This document shows, in pieces, positions 9,826 to 18,460 of a stretch of DNA of 64,000 nucleotides (positions within the stretch are counted from its first letter, which is position 1; each line of letters starts with the position of its first letter). Origin of the DNA: Streptomyces sp. DvalAA-43 (GTDB lineage Bacteria > Actinomycetota > Actinomycetes > Streptomycetales > Streptomycetaceae); NCBI RefSeq assembly GCF_900091725.1, contig NZ_FMBW01000012.1:1-64000 (forward strand), read 5' to 3'. The notes below the pieces were generated by a model. It was not told the DNA's origin and searched no databases. It saw only the letters and a list, made by a program, of their open reading frames with translations. Both the position numbers and the translations under genes were made by a program.

Positions 9826-9864
9826 CCCGCCGGACGTGTCCGAACCTCAGGCACGTCCGGCGGG
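9826..9864. terminator. Bidirectional hairpin between convergent genes
   Basis: A 13-bp perfect inverted repeat (CCCGCCGGACGTG, 9826-9838, against 9852-9864) with a 13-base loop sits between the SGNH hydrolase and STM4011-like genes. Its right arm overlaps the last codons of the STM4011-like gene. It has no strong T-tract but is placed to stop transcription from both sides. Confidence 0.65.
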
Positions 9865-10734
9865 CAGCGGCGGCGACGCCGGTATCCGCTCCAGCACACC
9901 GCCCGCGAAGACGTCGTACAGCGGCAGCGTCTCCAGATGCACATAGCCGATGTGGCAGTCGCAGACCGCCAGCGGACAGGCGCGCGGACCGAGAGCCAGC
10001 CGATAGCTCCCGTCGTAGAGATTGCCCAGCTCCGCCGGTACGAAATGACAGCGCCGCACGGTGCCGTCGCCGTCCACCGAGATGACCGACTCACCGGTCC
10101 GGCAGGGCAGCCCGGCCGACCGGTGCGGATGCCGGCTGTACGGGAAGAGCGGGTCGACGGCCGTCCAGCGGTCCGCCTCCTCGTCCGTGTAGGTGTGGCC
10201 CTCCGCCGCGTTCACCCAGAGATAGACCTCCCCCGGGAGCGCGGCGCGCAGCCGCCGTGCCTCGTCGAGGTGGTCGTCGAGCCCGACGACACCGACACTG
10301 TGCCGGATGCCGAGTGCGGTCAGCTCCCGGCACTTGGCGAGGAACCGCTCGTACGGCGTCTGCCCCGGGTGGTACGTGCACCACAGCGCGATCTTCTCGC
10401 GGCCCGCCGCACCGGCCTCGGCCAGCCAGCCCGTACGGCTGCTGATGTTGGTCTGGATCGCGACCCGGCGGATGTGCGGCAGCTGCGCCAGCTCGACCAG
10501 CGCACGGCGGTACCAGGAGCGGACCAGACCCTCGCCCCAGGGCGTGAACAGGACCGAGATCCGGTCCCCGGTCTGCGCCGCGGCCCACGCCGTGAACCGC
10601 TCCAGCGCGGCCCGGTCCGCACGCAACTGCTCCCGGCTGTCGCGCCGCTTGGCGAACGGGCAGTACGGACAGTCGTAGTCGCACGACGCGAGCGGGCCCC
10701 GGTAGAGGATCGTCAGCTCCATGGGCGCGCTCAC
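9847..10734 (-). CDS. STM4011-family radical SAM protein
   Basis: 295-residue radical SAM enzyme with C18xxxC22xxC25 (CDYDCPYC), which ligates the SAM-cleaving 4Fe-4S cluster. C-terminal cysteines in CRTGES, RRCHFVP and CPLAVCDCHIGY look like ligands of an auxiliary cluster, a SPASM-like pattern seen in enzymes acting on peptides. GTG 10734 overlaps the STM4012-like stop; an ATG four codons in is an alternative. It is the last gene of a tightly overlapping leftward operon. The reaction is unknown; the family is named after the Salmonella STM4011-4015 locus. Confidence 0.82.
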   Translation of the reverse strand: MSAPMELTILYRGPLASCDYDCPYCPFAKRRDSREQLRADRAALERFTAWAAAQTGDRISVLFTPWGEGLVRSWYRRALVELAQLPHIRRVAIQTNISSRTGWLAEAGAAGREKIALWCTYHPGQTPYERFLAKCRELTALGIRHSVGVVGLDDHLDEARRLRAALPGEVYLWVNAAEGHTYTDEEADRWTAVDPLFPYSRHPHRSAGLPCRTGESVISVDGDGTVRRCHFVPAELGNLYDGSYRLALGPRACPLAVCDCHIGYVHLETLPLYDVFAGGVLERIPASPPLPAGRA

Positions 10735-12095
10735 TTCAGCTCGTACGCGGCCATCGCGGCGCGCACACCGGGGGAGAAGAGCTCCGGGCCCAGGGCGTCG
10801 GAGTGGGCCAGGCCCTCCGGGGAGAGCCGCAGCAGCCCGGAGGTCCCGGCCGGCGCGTCGAGCCAGCCGCGCTCCTCGAACCGGGCCAGCTCACCGGGGA
10901 AGTCGTCGGCCGGGGAGGTGCCGAACCGCTCCCGGTAATCGGCCAGACGCAGCCCCTCGGCCTGGAGGACCGACTGCAGGAGGTGGCGCCGGCGCGCCTC
11001 GTCGCCGTCGACGTACCGTCCGACCTGCGCGCGGGAGAAGTCCTCGGTGGCCGCGTAGCCGTCGATGATCGCCCGCACCTCCCGCATCTCCACCGCGTAG
11101 TCGAAGGAGTAGTGCAGCCGGGTGGTGTACGAGCGGGCGCCGCACCCCAGGCCGATCATGCCGTCGGTCTGGCAGGCGTAGTCGTCGGGGCCGTCCGTGC
11201 GCGGGGCGTCGGCGCGGCGGAACATCCGCATCGAGACCTGCTCGTAGCCGTGGGTCAGAAGGTGGTCCCGGCCCGCGCGGTACAGCCGCAGCCGCTGTTC
11301 GTCCCAGGCCGCGTCCGCCGCCGCCCCGGCCTCCGTATCGAGCCGCCCCAGACCGGTCAGCGGGCGCACGTACAACGGGTAGAGGTACAGCTCCTCCGGC
11401 CGCCAGCCCAGCGCCGCGTCCAGCGAGGCGCGCCAGCTGTCCTCGGTCTGCCCGTCGATGCCGTAGATCAGGTCGATGTTGAGGACCGGGATCCGGGCGT
11501 CACGTATCCGGTCCAGCGCCGCCTCCACATCCGCACGCCGCTGCGGGCGCGCGGCGGCCCGCGCCTCCGCCTCCACGAAGCTCTGCACCCCGATGCTGAT
11601 CCTGGTCGTACCGCGCTCGGCGAGGACGGCCAGCCGGTCGGCCGTGGCGGTCGACGGCGAGGTCTCGACCGACAGCGGGACGGACCGCAGATCGGCGCCC
11701 ATCCGCTTCTCCGCGATGTCGCAGAGCCGCTCCAGCTCCGCCGCGGTCAGGAAGGTGGGGGTGCCCCCGCCGAACGCGGCCGCGGCGAAACGCACCGGCC
11801 CGTCGTCGCCCAGCGCCTCCCGGACCGCGGTGGCCTGCCGGTCCAGCGCGTCGAGATACCGGGTCGTCAGCTCGTCCGGAGCACCGATCCGGGTGAAGAG
11901 ATTGCAGAAGCCGCAGCGGACCTCGCAGAACGGTATGTGGAGGTAGAGCGAGAGCGCGTCCTTGCGCTCGGCCGCCCACAGCTCGCGCAGCCCCGGCCGG
12001 TCGGCGAGCGGCCGGTAGGCGGTCTTGTGCGGGTAGGCGTAGACATAGCTCTGGTACGGCCGGACGGCCGGCGCGGCGGTCGTGGTAAGGCTCAT
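10731..12095 (-). CDS. STM4012-family HemN-like radical SAM protein
   Basis: 454-residue protein related to oxygen-independent coproporphyrinogen III oxidase (HemN/HemW). The cluster motif HIPFCEVRCGFC gives C57, C61 and C64, followed by GGGTPTFL and the SAM-binding SVETSP and ISIGVQS segments. A C-terminal winged-helix-like domain ends with LSPEGLAHSD, as in HemN. Conserved operon position shows it belongs to the STM4011-4015 group rather than heme synthesis. The 4-base overlap with the upstream hydrolase gene indicates coupled translation. Substrate unknown. Confidence 0.85.
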   Translation of the reverse strand: MSLTTTAAPAVRPYQSYVYAYPHKTAYRPLADRPGLRELWAAERKDALSLYLHIPFCEVRCGFCNLFTRIGAPDELTTRYLDALDRQATAVREALGDDGPVRFAAAAFGGGTPTFLTAAELERLCDIAEKRMGADLRSVPLSVETSPSTATADRLAVLAERGTTRISIGVQSFVEAEARAAARPQRRADVEAALDRIRDARIPVLNIDLIYGIDGQTEDSWRASLDAALGWRPEELYLYPLYVRPLTGLGRLDTEAGAAADAAWDEQRLRLYRAGRDHLLTHGYEQVSMRMFRRADAPRTDGPDDYACQTDGMIGLGCGARSYTTRLHYSFDYAVEMREVRAIIDGYAATEDFSRAQVGRYVDGDEARRRHLLQSVLQAEGLRLADYRERFGTSPADDFPGELARFEERGWLDAPAGTSGLLRLSPEGLAHSDALGPELFSPGVRAAMAAYELK

Positions 12096-12964
12096 GGTGC
12101 GGTGGCCCCCGGCTCCAGGAAGAAGTGCGCGTACGGAACGGTCCAGACGGACTCGTGACCGAGCCGGTGACCGGTGTAGCCGTCGTCCCCGTACGCCGTG
12201 CCGTGGTCCGAGCAGACGATGGCGAAACAGCGGCGGCGGCTGCTCGCGGCGGCGAAGAGCCTGCCGATATGGGCGTCGACGTACTCCAGGGCCGCGGCAT
12301 GGGTGGCGCGGGAGTCGCCCGCCTCGCGGGTGGCCCCCGGGGTGTGGAACCAGTTGGGCTGGTGCAGGGCGGACACATTGACGAAGAGGAACAGCCGCTG
12401 CTCCGCGGGGAGTTTGGCCACGACCTGCTCGGCACGGGCCACCTGCGCCTCGAAGGAGGTGGGCGACGCCACGCCGAACTCCGGCTCCCAGTGGCTCTCC
12501 TGGAACATGCCGGGCAGCACGGAGCCGAGCGGCGCCCGCTTGTTGAAGAACCCGACACCGCCGATGCACACCGTGCGGTAGCCCACGCCCTCCAGGCCGG
12601 AGAGCAGATCCGGTGTGTCGAAGACGAAGGTGCCCGGGGCGGTGGACTCACTGCCCGCGAACCGGGCCGCGAACAGCCGGGGGTGCGGACCCTGACCGGC
12701 CGGTGTCGGCAGGAACCCCGCGAAGATCGCCTGGTGGGAGGCGTAGGTGAAGCTTCCCGGCGCGTGCCGCTTCTCCCAGACACCGCCCGGCAGATGGCGG
12801 GCCAGATGCGGAATGCGCCCCGCGGCGGCGAGCTCCGCCGCCACGTCGTGGCGCAGCGTGTCGAGGGTGACGAGCAGCAGGTCATGGCTGCCCACGACCT
12901 CGCTCATGTCCGGGGTGCGAGCGCCCTCGGGGGCGCCCGTGGTGTCAGGCGGTGGCGGTTGCAC
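12092..12964 (-). CDS. STM4013-family phosphatase/sulfatase-fold hydrolase
   Basis: 290-residue member of the alkaline phosphatase/sulfatase superfamily. The N-terminal metal-binding Asp lies in LLLVTLDTLRHD, and the C-terminal metal site reads CSDHGTAYGDDGYTGHRLGH. I chose GTG 12964, which has AAGGA just upstream and overlaps the ATP-grasp gene by 20 bases; an internal ATG at 12907 is possible. There is no signal peptide, so it probably acts in the cytoplasm on the product of its operon partners. Confidence 0.8.
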   Translation of the reverse strand: MQPPPPDTTGAPEGARTPDMSEVVGSHDLLLVTLDTLRHDVAAELAAAGRIPHLARHLPGGVWEKRHAPGSFTYASHQAIFAGFLPTPAGQGPHPRLFAARFAGSESTAPGTFVFDTPDLLSGLEGVGYRTVCIGGVGFFNKRAPLGSVLPGMFQESHWEPEFGVASPTSFEAQVARAEQVVAKLPAEQRLFLFVNVSALHQPNWFHTPGATREAGDSRATHAAALEYVDAHIGRLFAAASSRRRCFAIVCSDHGTAYGDDGYTGHRLGHESVWTVPYAHFFLEPGATAP

Positions 12965-14099
12965 GGTGGTTCCTTGCTCTGTTCATGGTGGCGGCGACCT
13001 GCGCCGCATAGGTGTCCAGGCCCTCGGCGCCGCTGCCCGGAAGGCCGGTCAGCCGTGGCAGGAGATCGCCGAAGGCATTGACCTCGCCGACGGCGAAGCG
13101 CCGCCAGCCGGTCGAGGGCAGCAGATCGACGCCCACACACAGGGTGTCCGGGAAGCACCCCGCGGCCCGCTCGCACACGGCCAGGGCCTCGTCCCAGCCG
13201 CTGCCCGCCGCCTCGACGGCCGCGCGGACGTCGTCGAGATCGCCGCGCTCCCCGCCGAGGTGAAGGTTGGTCATGGGGGAGTGGCTGGTGCGCACGACGG
13301 CATGGGTGGCCCGGCCCGCCACCACCACGACCCGCAGATCCGTCGCCCGGCCGCGGTGGGTGGCCTTGGGCAGCCAGCGTTCGATGTGCAGCCCGTCCGG
13401 TGCGAGCGCGTCGACGATCGCCGCGACCTCCCGCTCCGTCGTGACCCGGCGCACCCGCAGGGAGTTGAAGAGCCGGCCCGACGCGTCGCGCTCCACCGAG
13501 GTGGTGGCCCTGACCCGGCCGGGCCCGGCGGTCTCCACGGCCAGGACCCCCGAGGCGGACGAGCCGTGCGCGGGCTTCACGAAGACCCTGGGCATGCCGT
13601 GGTCCGCCATCCGCTCCCGCACATCCGCCCAGTCCCGGACCTCGGGCGCCACGGCCCCCGAGGTCGGTGACGCAGGGACCGGCACCCCGGCGCCTTCCAG
13701 CACGGCATGGCAGAGCCGCTTGTCGAACAGCACCGCGATGTCCCCGGGATCGTCGAGCAGCACGGCACCGGCTGCGGCAGCCGCCCGTGCCACCGTCCGC
13801 ACGGCCGAGGTGAACCCGGCGTACCAGACGGCGCTCCCCTCGACCCTGGTCGGATCGTCGACCCTCCGCAGCAGCCGTTCGACCTCGGCGTCCTCACCGG
13901 GGGAGTCCATCCGTACGGTCTCGCCGGGCAGGAACTCGGCCCCGCCGCGCAGCACCTCCAGCCAGGGCACGACGCGCGCCGCCGGCAGCCCGGAGGCGCG
14001 CACGGCGTCCTGGAAGAGCGTGACCCGGCGATTGCCGGGCACACCCACGACGGCGAAGCGCGGCGCCGGGCCGGTCGTACTACTCGTTGACGGCGACAT
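12945..14099 (-). CDS. STM4014-family ATP-grasp-like protein
   Basis: 384-residue protein with ATP-grasp features: a preATP-grasp N-domain, the strand VFVKPAHGSSASGV (lysine and Gly-rich loop that hold ATP), DLRVVVVAGRATHAVVRTS, and the metal-binding stretch GVDLL...AVGEVNAFGDLLP. ATP-grasp enzymes form amide, peptide or thioester bonds through acyl phosphates, so this could be the ligase of the pathway. ATG 14099 was preferred (GAGGA about 13 bases upstream, 20-base overlap with STM4015a). Acceptor and donor are unknown. Confidence 0.78.
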   Translation of the reverse strand: MSPSTSSTTGPAPRFAVVGVPGNRRVTLFQDAVRASGLPAARVVPWLEVLRGGAEFLPGETVRMDSPGEDAEVERLLRRVDDPTRVEGSAVWYAGFTSAVRTVARAAAAAGAVLLDDPGDIAVLFDKRLCHAVLEGAGVPVPASPTSGAVAPEVRDWADVRERMADHGMPRVFVKPAHGSSASGVLAVETAGPGRVRATTSVERDASGRLFNSLRVRRVTTEREVAAIVDALAPDGLHIERWLPKATHRGRATDLRVVVVAGRATHAVVRTSHSPMTNLHLGGERGDLDDVRAAVEAAGSGWDEALAVCERAAGCFPDTLCVGVDLLPSTGWRRFAVGEVNAFGDLLPRLTGLPGSGAEGLDTYAAQVAATMNRARNHRATATA

Positions 14100-15051
14100 A
14101 GCGGTCGTCGTCCTCTTCCGGATCCCAGTACTCGACGTCATCGATCTCGCCGTTCACCCGGTCCGGACCGAGGAGGTCCCTCAGGCGGTCCATCAACGGG
14201 TCGCTGATGTAGTGATGGTGCAGATCAAGCGAGGTCAGGTGGGAGAGCGGCTGGCCCGAGAGCAGCGCCTCGGCGCCCTCGTCGCCGAGGGTGCCCATCG
14301 CGAGGGAGAGCGACTCCAGCCGGGCGACCACCGGGGCGGAGGCCACGGCGGCCGCTATCTCGTCCTGGATCTCGCTGTTCTGCAGCCCGAGATGGCGCAG
14401 GGCGGGAAGCGCCGCACCGGAAAGCAGCGGGGCCAGGTCCTCGACCGTGGCGTCCCCGCCGTACCAGGAGACGCCGAGCCAGAGTTCGAGGTGCTCCAGC
14501 GCGGGCAGCTCGGAGGCGCCGACCGCCCGCACGACGCCGGACGGGAGCCCGCCGGACTCGAACCGCAGCGATGTGAGTGACGTGTGCCGCACCGGCCGGA
14601 GACCGAGCGACGGCCGGTCCTCGACCTGCCGGCCGCAGCCGCGTACCGTCAACTCCTCCAGCTCTCCGAATGCCTCGACCACCGGGGTTATGTCGCACAT
14701 TTCGAGCCATGAGACCTCGCACTCCTCGCTGACCACGTCGGCGAGGAAGAGACCGCGCAGGGCCGGGAAGCGGTCGGCGTGCCCGGCCAGCAGATCGACG
14801 ACCGGTGCGAAGGACGTGTACTCCTCCTGCCACCAGGGCCCGATCAGCAGGGCCCGCACCCCCGTCGTGTCGACGGTGTCGATGAAGTGCTGCCACAGCG
14901 CGCCGAATGTCAGATCGCCCTGCCAGGCGCTCTCCAGCCGCCATGCGACCGAACCGGCGTCCGGGAGCGGGGCGGTGGAGGCCGCACCGGGTCCGGGCAG
15001 GGTGTGGACGGGCAGGCCGTGAAAGGAATCGGGGTGTCCGATGTCAGTCAT
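14080..15051 (-). CDS. STM4015-family leucine-rich protein, copy a
   Basis: 323-residue acidic cytosolic protein whose second half is built of irregular leucine-rich units, such as ALEHLELWLG, ALRHLGLQNSEIQ, LESLSLAMGTLGDEG and LTSLDLHHHYI. It looks like a solenoid scaffold or binding protein rather than an enzyme. It ends in an acidic tail (EEDDDRYVAVNE). It is paralogous to the next gene (see 15058-16014), with only 6 bases between them, and it overlaps the ATP-grasp gene. In the STM4011-4015 context it may present or recognise the substrate. Confidence 0.8.
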   Translation of the reverse strand: MTDIGHPDSFHGLPVHTLPGPGAASTAPLPDAGSVAWRLESAWQGDLTFGALWQHFIDTVDTTGVRALLIGPWWQEEYTSFAPVVDLLAGHADRFPALRGLFLADVVSEECEVSWLEMCDITPVVEAFGELEELTVRGCGRQVEDRPSLGLRPVRHTSLTSLRFESGGLPSGVVRAVGASELPALEHLELWLGVSWYGGDATVEDLAPLLSGAALPALRHLGLQNSEIQDEIAAAVASAPVVARLESLSLAMGTLGDEGAEALLSGQPLSHLTSLDLHHHYISDPLMDRLRDLLGPDRVNGEIDDVEYWDPEEDDDRYVAVNE

Positions 15052-15057
15052 CGCGCC

Positions 15058-16014
15058 TCACTCCGAGACCGAGGTGTAGCGGCCCTCGATACCGCGGTCG
15101 CCCCAGGGCTTCTCGCGCTCCGACACATCGACCCGGACGCCGTGCGGCTTCAGCGCCGCCACGACCCGGCGCTCCATCGGTTCGGTCATGAAGTGGTGGT
15201 GCAGATCGAGCCGTTCGAGATGGGTCAGCGGCTGGCCGTCCAGCAGCGCCGCCGCGCCCTCGTCGCCCATGGTGCCGTTCGACAGGTCGAGGACGCGCAG
15301 CTGCGCGACGACCGGGGCGCTCGCGACGGCCGTCGCGATCTCGTTCTGCAACTCGCTGTTGCGCAGGCCGAGGTGGGTGAGCCGGGGGAAGCGGGTGCCG
15401 GAGAGCAGCGGGGCCAGGTCGGCCACATCGGCATCGCCCCCGTACGCGGAGACGCCGAGCCAGAGATCGAGCCGCTCCAGGGCGGGCAGCTCGCTGTCCA
15501 GGATGCCCCGGATCACCCCGACGGGCAGTCCGCCGGTCTCGATGGCCAGCGCACGCAGCCGCTCGTGCTTCGCGGGGGAGAAGACCAGGTCCGTGCCGCC
15601 GCGTACACCCAGTTCGAGCAGACCGGGGAAGGCGTTCAGCAGCGCCGTGACATCCGACTGCTCGATCCAGGAGATCTCGTTCTCCTCCATGGTCATGTCG
15701 CCCACGAAGACGGCCTCCAGCGAGGTCAGCCGGTCCGCGGCGGCGATGATCAGATCGATCGGGTAGGACGACGTCACCTCGTACGACTCGCCCCACTGAC
15801 CGACGATCAGCGCGCGCACCCCGGCCGGGTCGACCGCCTTCAGGAATGCCTGGAAGGCTTCCTCCCAGGTCATCTCGGACTCGTCGTCGTACGGATCGAC
15901 CGAGATACGCCAGGCTGCCGCATCGGCGGCCTGCACGGGCGCCTCACCTGTCGCGTGCTGGAAGTCGACAGCGGGAAGGCCGAGAAACTCGTGCAGATGG
16001 TCCACACCGGACAT
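15058..16014 (-). CDS. STM4015-family leucine-rich protein, copy b
   Basis: First gene of the leftward operon, 318 residues, start ATG 16014 with a CAGGAG/AGGA ribosome site. It aligns along its length with copy a: the blocks DLAPLLSG, HLGLxNSExQxEIAxAVASAPVVAxL and LDLHHH recur in the same order and spacing, so the pair is a tandem duplication. N-terminal residues read HEFLGLPAVDFQ, comparable to SFHGLPVHTL in copy a. No catalytic motif is visible. Retention of both copies suggests distinct partners. Confidence 0.8.
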   Translation of the reverse strand: MSGVDHLHEFLGLPAVDFQHATGEAPVQAADAAAWRISVDPYDDESEMTWEEAFQAFLKAVDPAGVRALIVGQWGESYEVTSSYPIDLIIAAADRLTSLEAVFVGDMTMEENEISWIEQSDVTALLNAFPGLLELGVRGGTDLVFSPAKHERLRALAIETGGLPVGVIRGILDSELPALERLDLWLGVSAYGGDADVADLAPLLSGTRFPRLTHLGLRNSELQNEIATAVASAPVVAQLRVLDLSNGTMGDEGAAALLDGQPLTHLERLDLHHHFMTEPMERRVVAALKPHGVRVDVSEREKPWGDRGIEGRYTSVSE

Positions 16015-16214
16015 GATCCTGGGCTCCTGGTACTGGGGGACGGCTGATGTCCACAAGGTCTATCAAGCCGCACTGACAACGGCGCGGCCGGGACCGCCGC
16101 GACGGACCCGACCGACGCGACGGGGCGGTCGGCCACCGGTCGACTGTCAGACCCTCCCCTTAGCGTTTTCTCCGTGGCCGGCACAGCGGGTGCCGCCTTC
16201 GAAGGGAGACGTCT

Positions 16215-16541
16215 GTGTACCGGCAGGGCGATGTACTGATCGTGTCGTTGGAGGAGTCGGCGGTTCCCGCGCATCTCGTGGACGCGCCGGGTGAGCCGAG
16301 GGACGGCCGGGGCCGCATGGTCCTCGCGCTCGGCGAGGTCACCGGCCATGCCCATGCGGTCCAGGGGCCGGGCCGGCTGATGCGCGAGGCGGGGGCGTTC
16401 GGGCCGATGCTGCTCCATCTTCCCGAAGGCGGCCGGGTGGTGCACGAGGAGCACGCGGCGATACCGCTGTCGAAGGGCTGGTACCGCGTGGTGCGCCAGC
16501 GGGAGTACACACCCGGGGCGATCCGCATCGTCGCGGACTGA
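16215..16541 (+). CDS. Small QGDVL protein paired with DUF6745
   Basis: 108-residue protein beginning MYRQGDVLIVSLEE, with conserved-looking histidines in EVTGHAHAV and HEEHAAIPL that could bind metal. It starts at GTG 16215 after GAAGGGAG and is divergent from the STM4015 operon, sharing its 200-base promoter gap. I recall this family next to DUF6745 genes in actinobacteria; no function is established. It is predicted to be soluble. Confidence 0.65.
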   Translation: MYRQGDVLIVSLEESAVPAHLVDAPGEPRDGRGRMVLALGEVTGHAHAVQGPGRLMREAGAFGPMLLHLPEGGRVVHEEHAAIPLSKGWYRVVRQREYTPGAIRIVAD

Positions 16542-16629
16542 CGGCGCGCGCACGGCGCACCGCGAACGACACGCACAGCAGACAGCACACAGAACGCAGC
16601 ACGAGGAACACAGGGGACGGGGAAGACCG

Positions 16630-17631
16630 ATGCAGTACGTGGACTCATGGCGGGCCGTGGCAGCGGCGACCGGAGCGGCCGACCGGTCCGCGGCCGAGGA
16701 CGGGCTGCGGCTCGCCTACCGCAGCGCAGGACTCGCCGAGCCGGAGCGGATCGTCTGGGTCGATTCGCCGAGGGCCGCGGTGGCGGCCGTCGAGAAGCTC
16801 GTCGACGCCGGACGCTCGGTACGCGACGAGATACGGACCCGGCCGTGGGCACAGGAGCGGCGCCGGATGTACGACGAACTGGGCCCGGCAGGCTGGTCCG
16901 CGCTGTGGTCCGCCACTGGCGCACAGCTCTGGGAGACCACCGCGGCACTCGCCGAGCGGATCAGGGCCGGTGTGGTCGCGGACCTCTCGGAGCGCCCCGA
17001 GGACGCCTCCGATGTCCGGCTGGTGCTGCTCGACGCGGTCCTGGGCCAGCACGACGCGGCCTGGCTCGCCGCCTTCGACGGCCGGGGCGACCGGCTCGAC
17101 GGACTGGCGGAGGTGGCCAGGCACGCGGGCTGGTGGTGGCCCTACGAGCGCGCCGTGGTGATCAGCGAGCGGCCGGAGGCGCTGCACCGGGACGAGGCGG
17201 GCCGGCTCGACCGCGGGGACGGCCCGGCCCTGGCCTACCGCGACGGTTTCGCCCTCCACGCCTGGCGGGGCATGCCTGTGCCCGCCGCGTTCCTGGAGGA
17301 GCTGAACTCCCTCACCCCGAAGCGGATACGCGAGGAGGAGAACGCGGAACTGCGCCGGGTGATGCTGGAGTTCTACGGCTACGACCGCTATCTCACCGAA
17401 TCCGGCGCGGAGCCGGTCCACCGTGACGAGACGGGCGTCCTCTGGCGGATCGCGCTGGACGGCGACGAGGACGTGGTGATGGTCGAGGTGGTCAACTCCA
17501 CCCCCGAGCCGGACGGCACGCACCGTGTCTACTGGCTGCGGGTGCCGCCCGGGACGAGGACCGCGAAGGACGGTGTGGCGTGGACCTTCGGACTCCAGGG
17601 CGAGGCGTACGCACCCGTGCGCCAGACCTGA
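16630..17631 (+). CDS. DUF6745-type protein
   Basis: 333-residue soluble protein. The C-terminal half has the recognisable stretch VHRDETGVLWRI...VMVEVVNSTPEPDGTHRVYWLRVPP, which I associate with DUF6745. The N-terminal part is helical and Ala-rich. It lies 88 bases after the QGDVL gene, probably on the same transcript. Family function is unknown. The gene converges on a TetR regulator; the 65-base gap contains a GC-rich inverted repeat (CCGCCCG/CGGGCGG) that may terminate both. Confidence 0.68.
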   Translation: MQYVDSWRAVAAATGAADRSAAEDGLRLAYRSAGLAEPERIVWVDSPRAAVAAVEKLVDAGRSVRDEIRTRPWAQERRRMYDELGPAGWSALWSATGAQLWETTAALAERIRAGVVADLSERPEDASDVRLVLLDAVLGQHDAAWLAAFDGRGDRLDGLAEVARHAGWWWPYERAVVISERPEALHRDEAGRLDRGDGPALAYRDGFALHAWRGMPVPAAFLEELNSLTPKRIREEENAELRRVMLEFYGYDRYLTESGAEPVHRDETGVLWRIALDGDEDVVMVEVVNSTPEPDGTHRVYWLRVPPGTRTAKDGVAWTFGLQGEAYAPVRQT

Positions 17632-17696
17632 CCGCCACCGGCCGCCCGGATCACACCGCCGGACCACCGCCCGGACCGCCGACGGGGCGGGCGGGG

Positions 17697-18308
17697 TCAG
17701 GCCGTCAGCGCCTCGTGGTCGATGCCGAGTTCACGGGCGAGCGCCTCGTCGGTCCAGGCCAGCATCGTGGCCCGGGAGAGCGGACCGGCGTACGACGTCG
17801 TCTGCACGGCCAGGCCGTCCAGCAGGGCGGTCAGCCGCCAGGCCGCGGACATCGGGTCGTCGCAGTGGAACTCACCGGCTGCGGCCCCCTCTTCGATGAC
17901 CTCGGCCAGCTCCGCCTTCCACTGCTGGTCGAGATCGCCGGCCACATTGCGCAGCGCCGGATCGCGCAGCGAGGCGGCCCAGGCCTCGATCCACAGCCGC
18001 CAGCCCTTGGCCTGCCCCGTCGGGGCATACCAGCGGACGGCGGCGCGCAGCCGCCGTACCGCACTGGTGCGGCGGCCGAGGACCTTGCGCAGCTGGGCGA
18101 GGTCGGCCTCGGCGGCATGGGCGAAAGCCGCCGCGACGAGCTTCTCCTTGGTCGAGAAGTGGTACAGCACGAGCGCGTTGCTCACTCCGAGCACGGAGGC
18201 CACATCGGCGATCCGTACCGCCGCGACTCCCCGCACCTCGATCTGTTCGACGGCAGCACGCAGGAGCTCTTCGCGTCGTTCCGCCACGCTCAACCGCACT
18301 CTCGCCAC
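17697..18308 (-). CDS. TetR/AcrR-family regulator
   Basis: 203-residue regulator. The N-terminal HTH (about 8-55: EELLRAAVEQIEVRGVAAVR, then VASVLGVSNALVLYHFSTKE) is canonical for TetR. The C-terminal ligand domain resembles the BetI/TetR_C_6 group. It starts at GTG 18308 and is followed by the converging DUF6745 gene. No divergent target gene is adjacent: the next gene upstream, AhpD-like, reads the same way. Its ligand and regulon are unknown. Confidence 0.87.
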   Translation of the reverse strand: MARVRLSVAERREELLRAAVEQIEVRGVAAVRIADVASVLGVSNALVLYHFSTKEKLVAAAFAHAAEADLAQLRKVLGRRTSAVRRLRAAVRWYAPTGQAKGWRLWIEAWAASLRDPALRNVAGDLDQQWKAELAEVIEEGAAAGEFHCDDPMSAAWRLTALLDGLAVQTTSYAGPLSRATMLAWTDEALARELGIDHEALTA

Positions 18309-18460
18309 GGCGTCACCCTAACGAATATGCCACGCACGGGAAGACGCGGGGCGGAGCCGCGTACGGCCCCGCCCCGGTACGGCCGGCGCCCGGGGCCGGC
18401 GTATCCCGCCCGTCGCACCGGCGCGAGAACCACGGCGCAAGCGCCCGCCGTCTGCGCGGA

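Noticed and set aside
10731..12095. Oxygen-independent coproporphyrinogen III oxidase (HemN) of heme synthesis
   Set aside because: The radical SAM core is HemN-like, but the gene is embedded in an STM4011-4015 operon and no heme genes are nearby; STM4012 family fits better.
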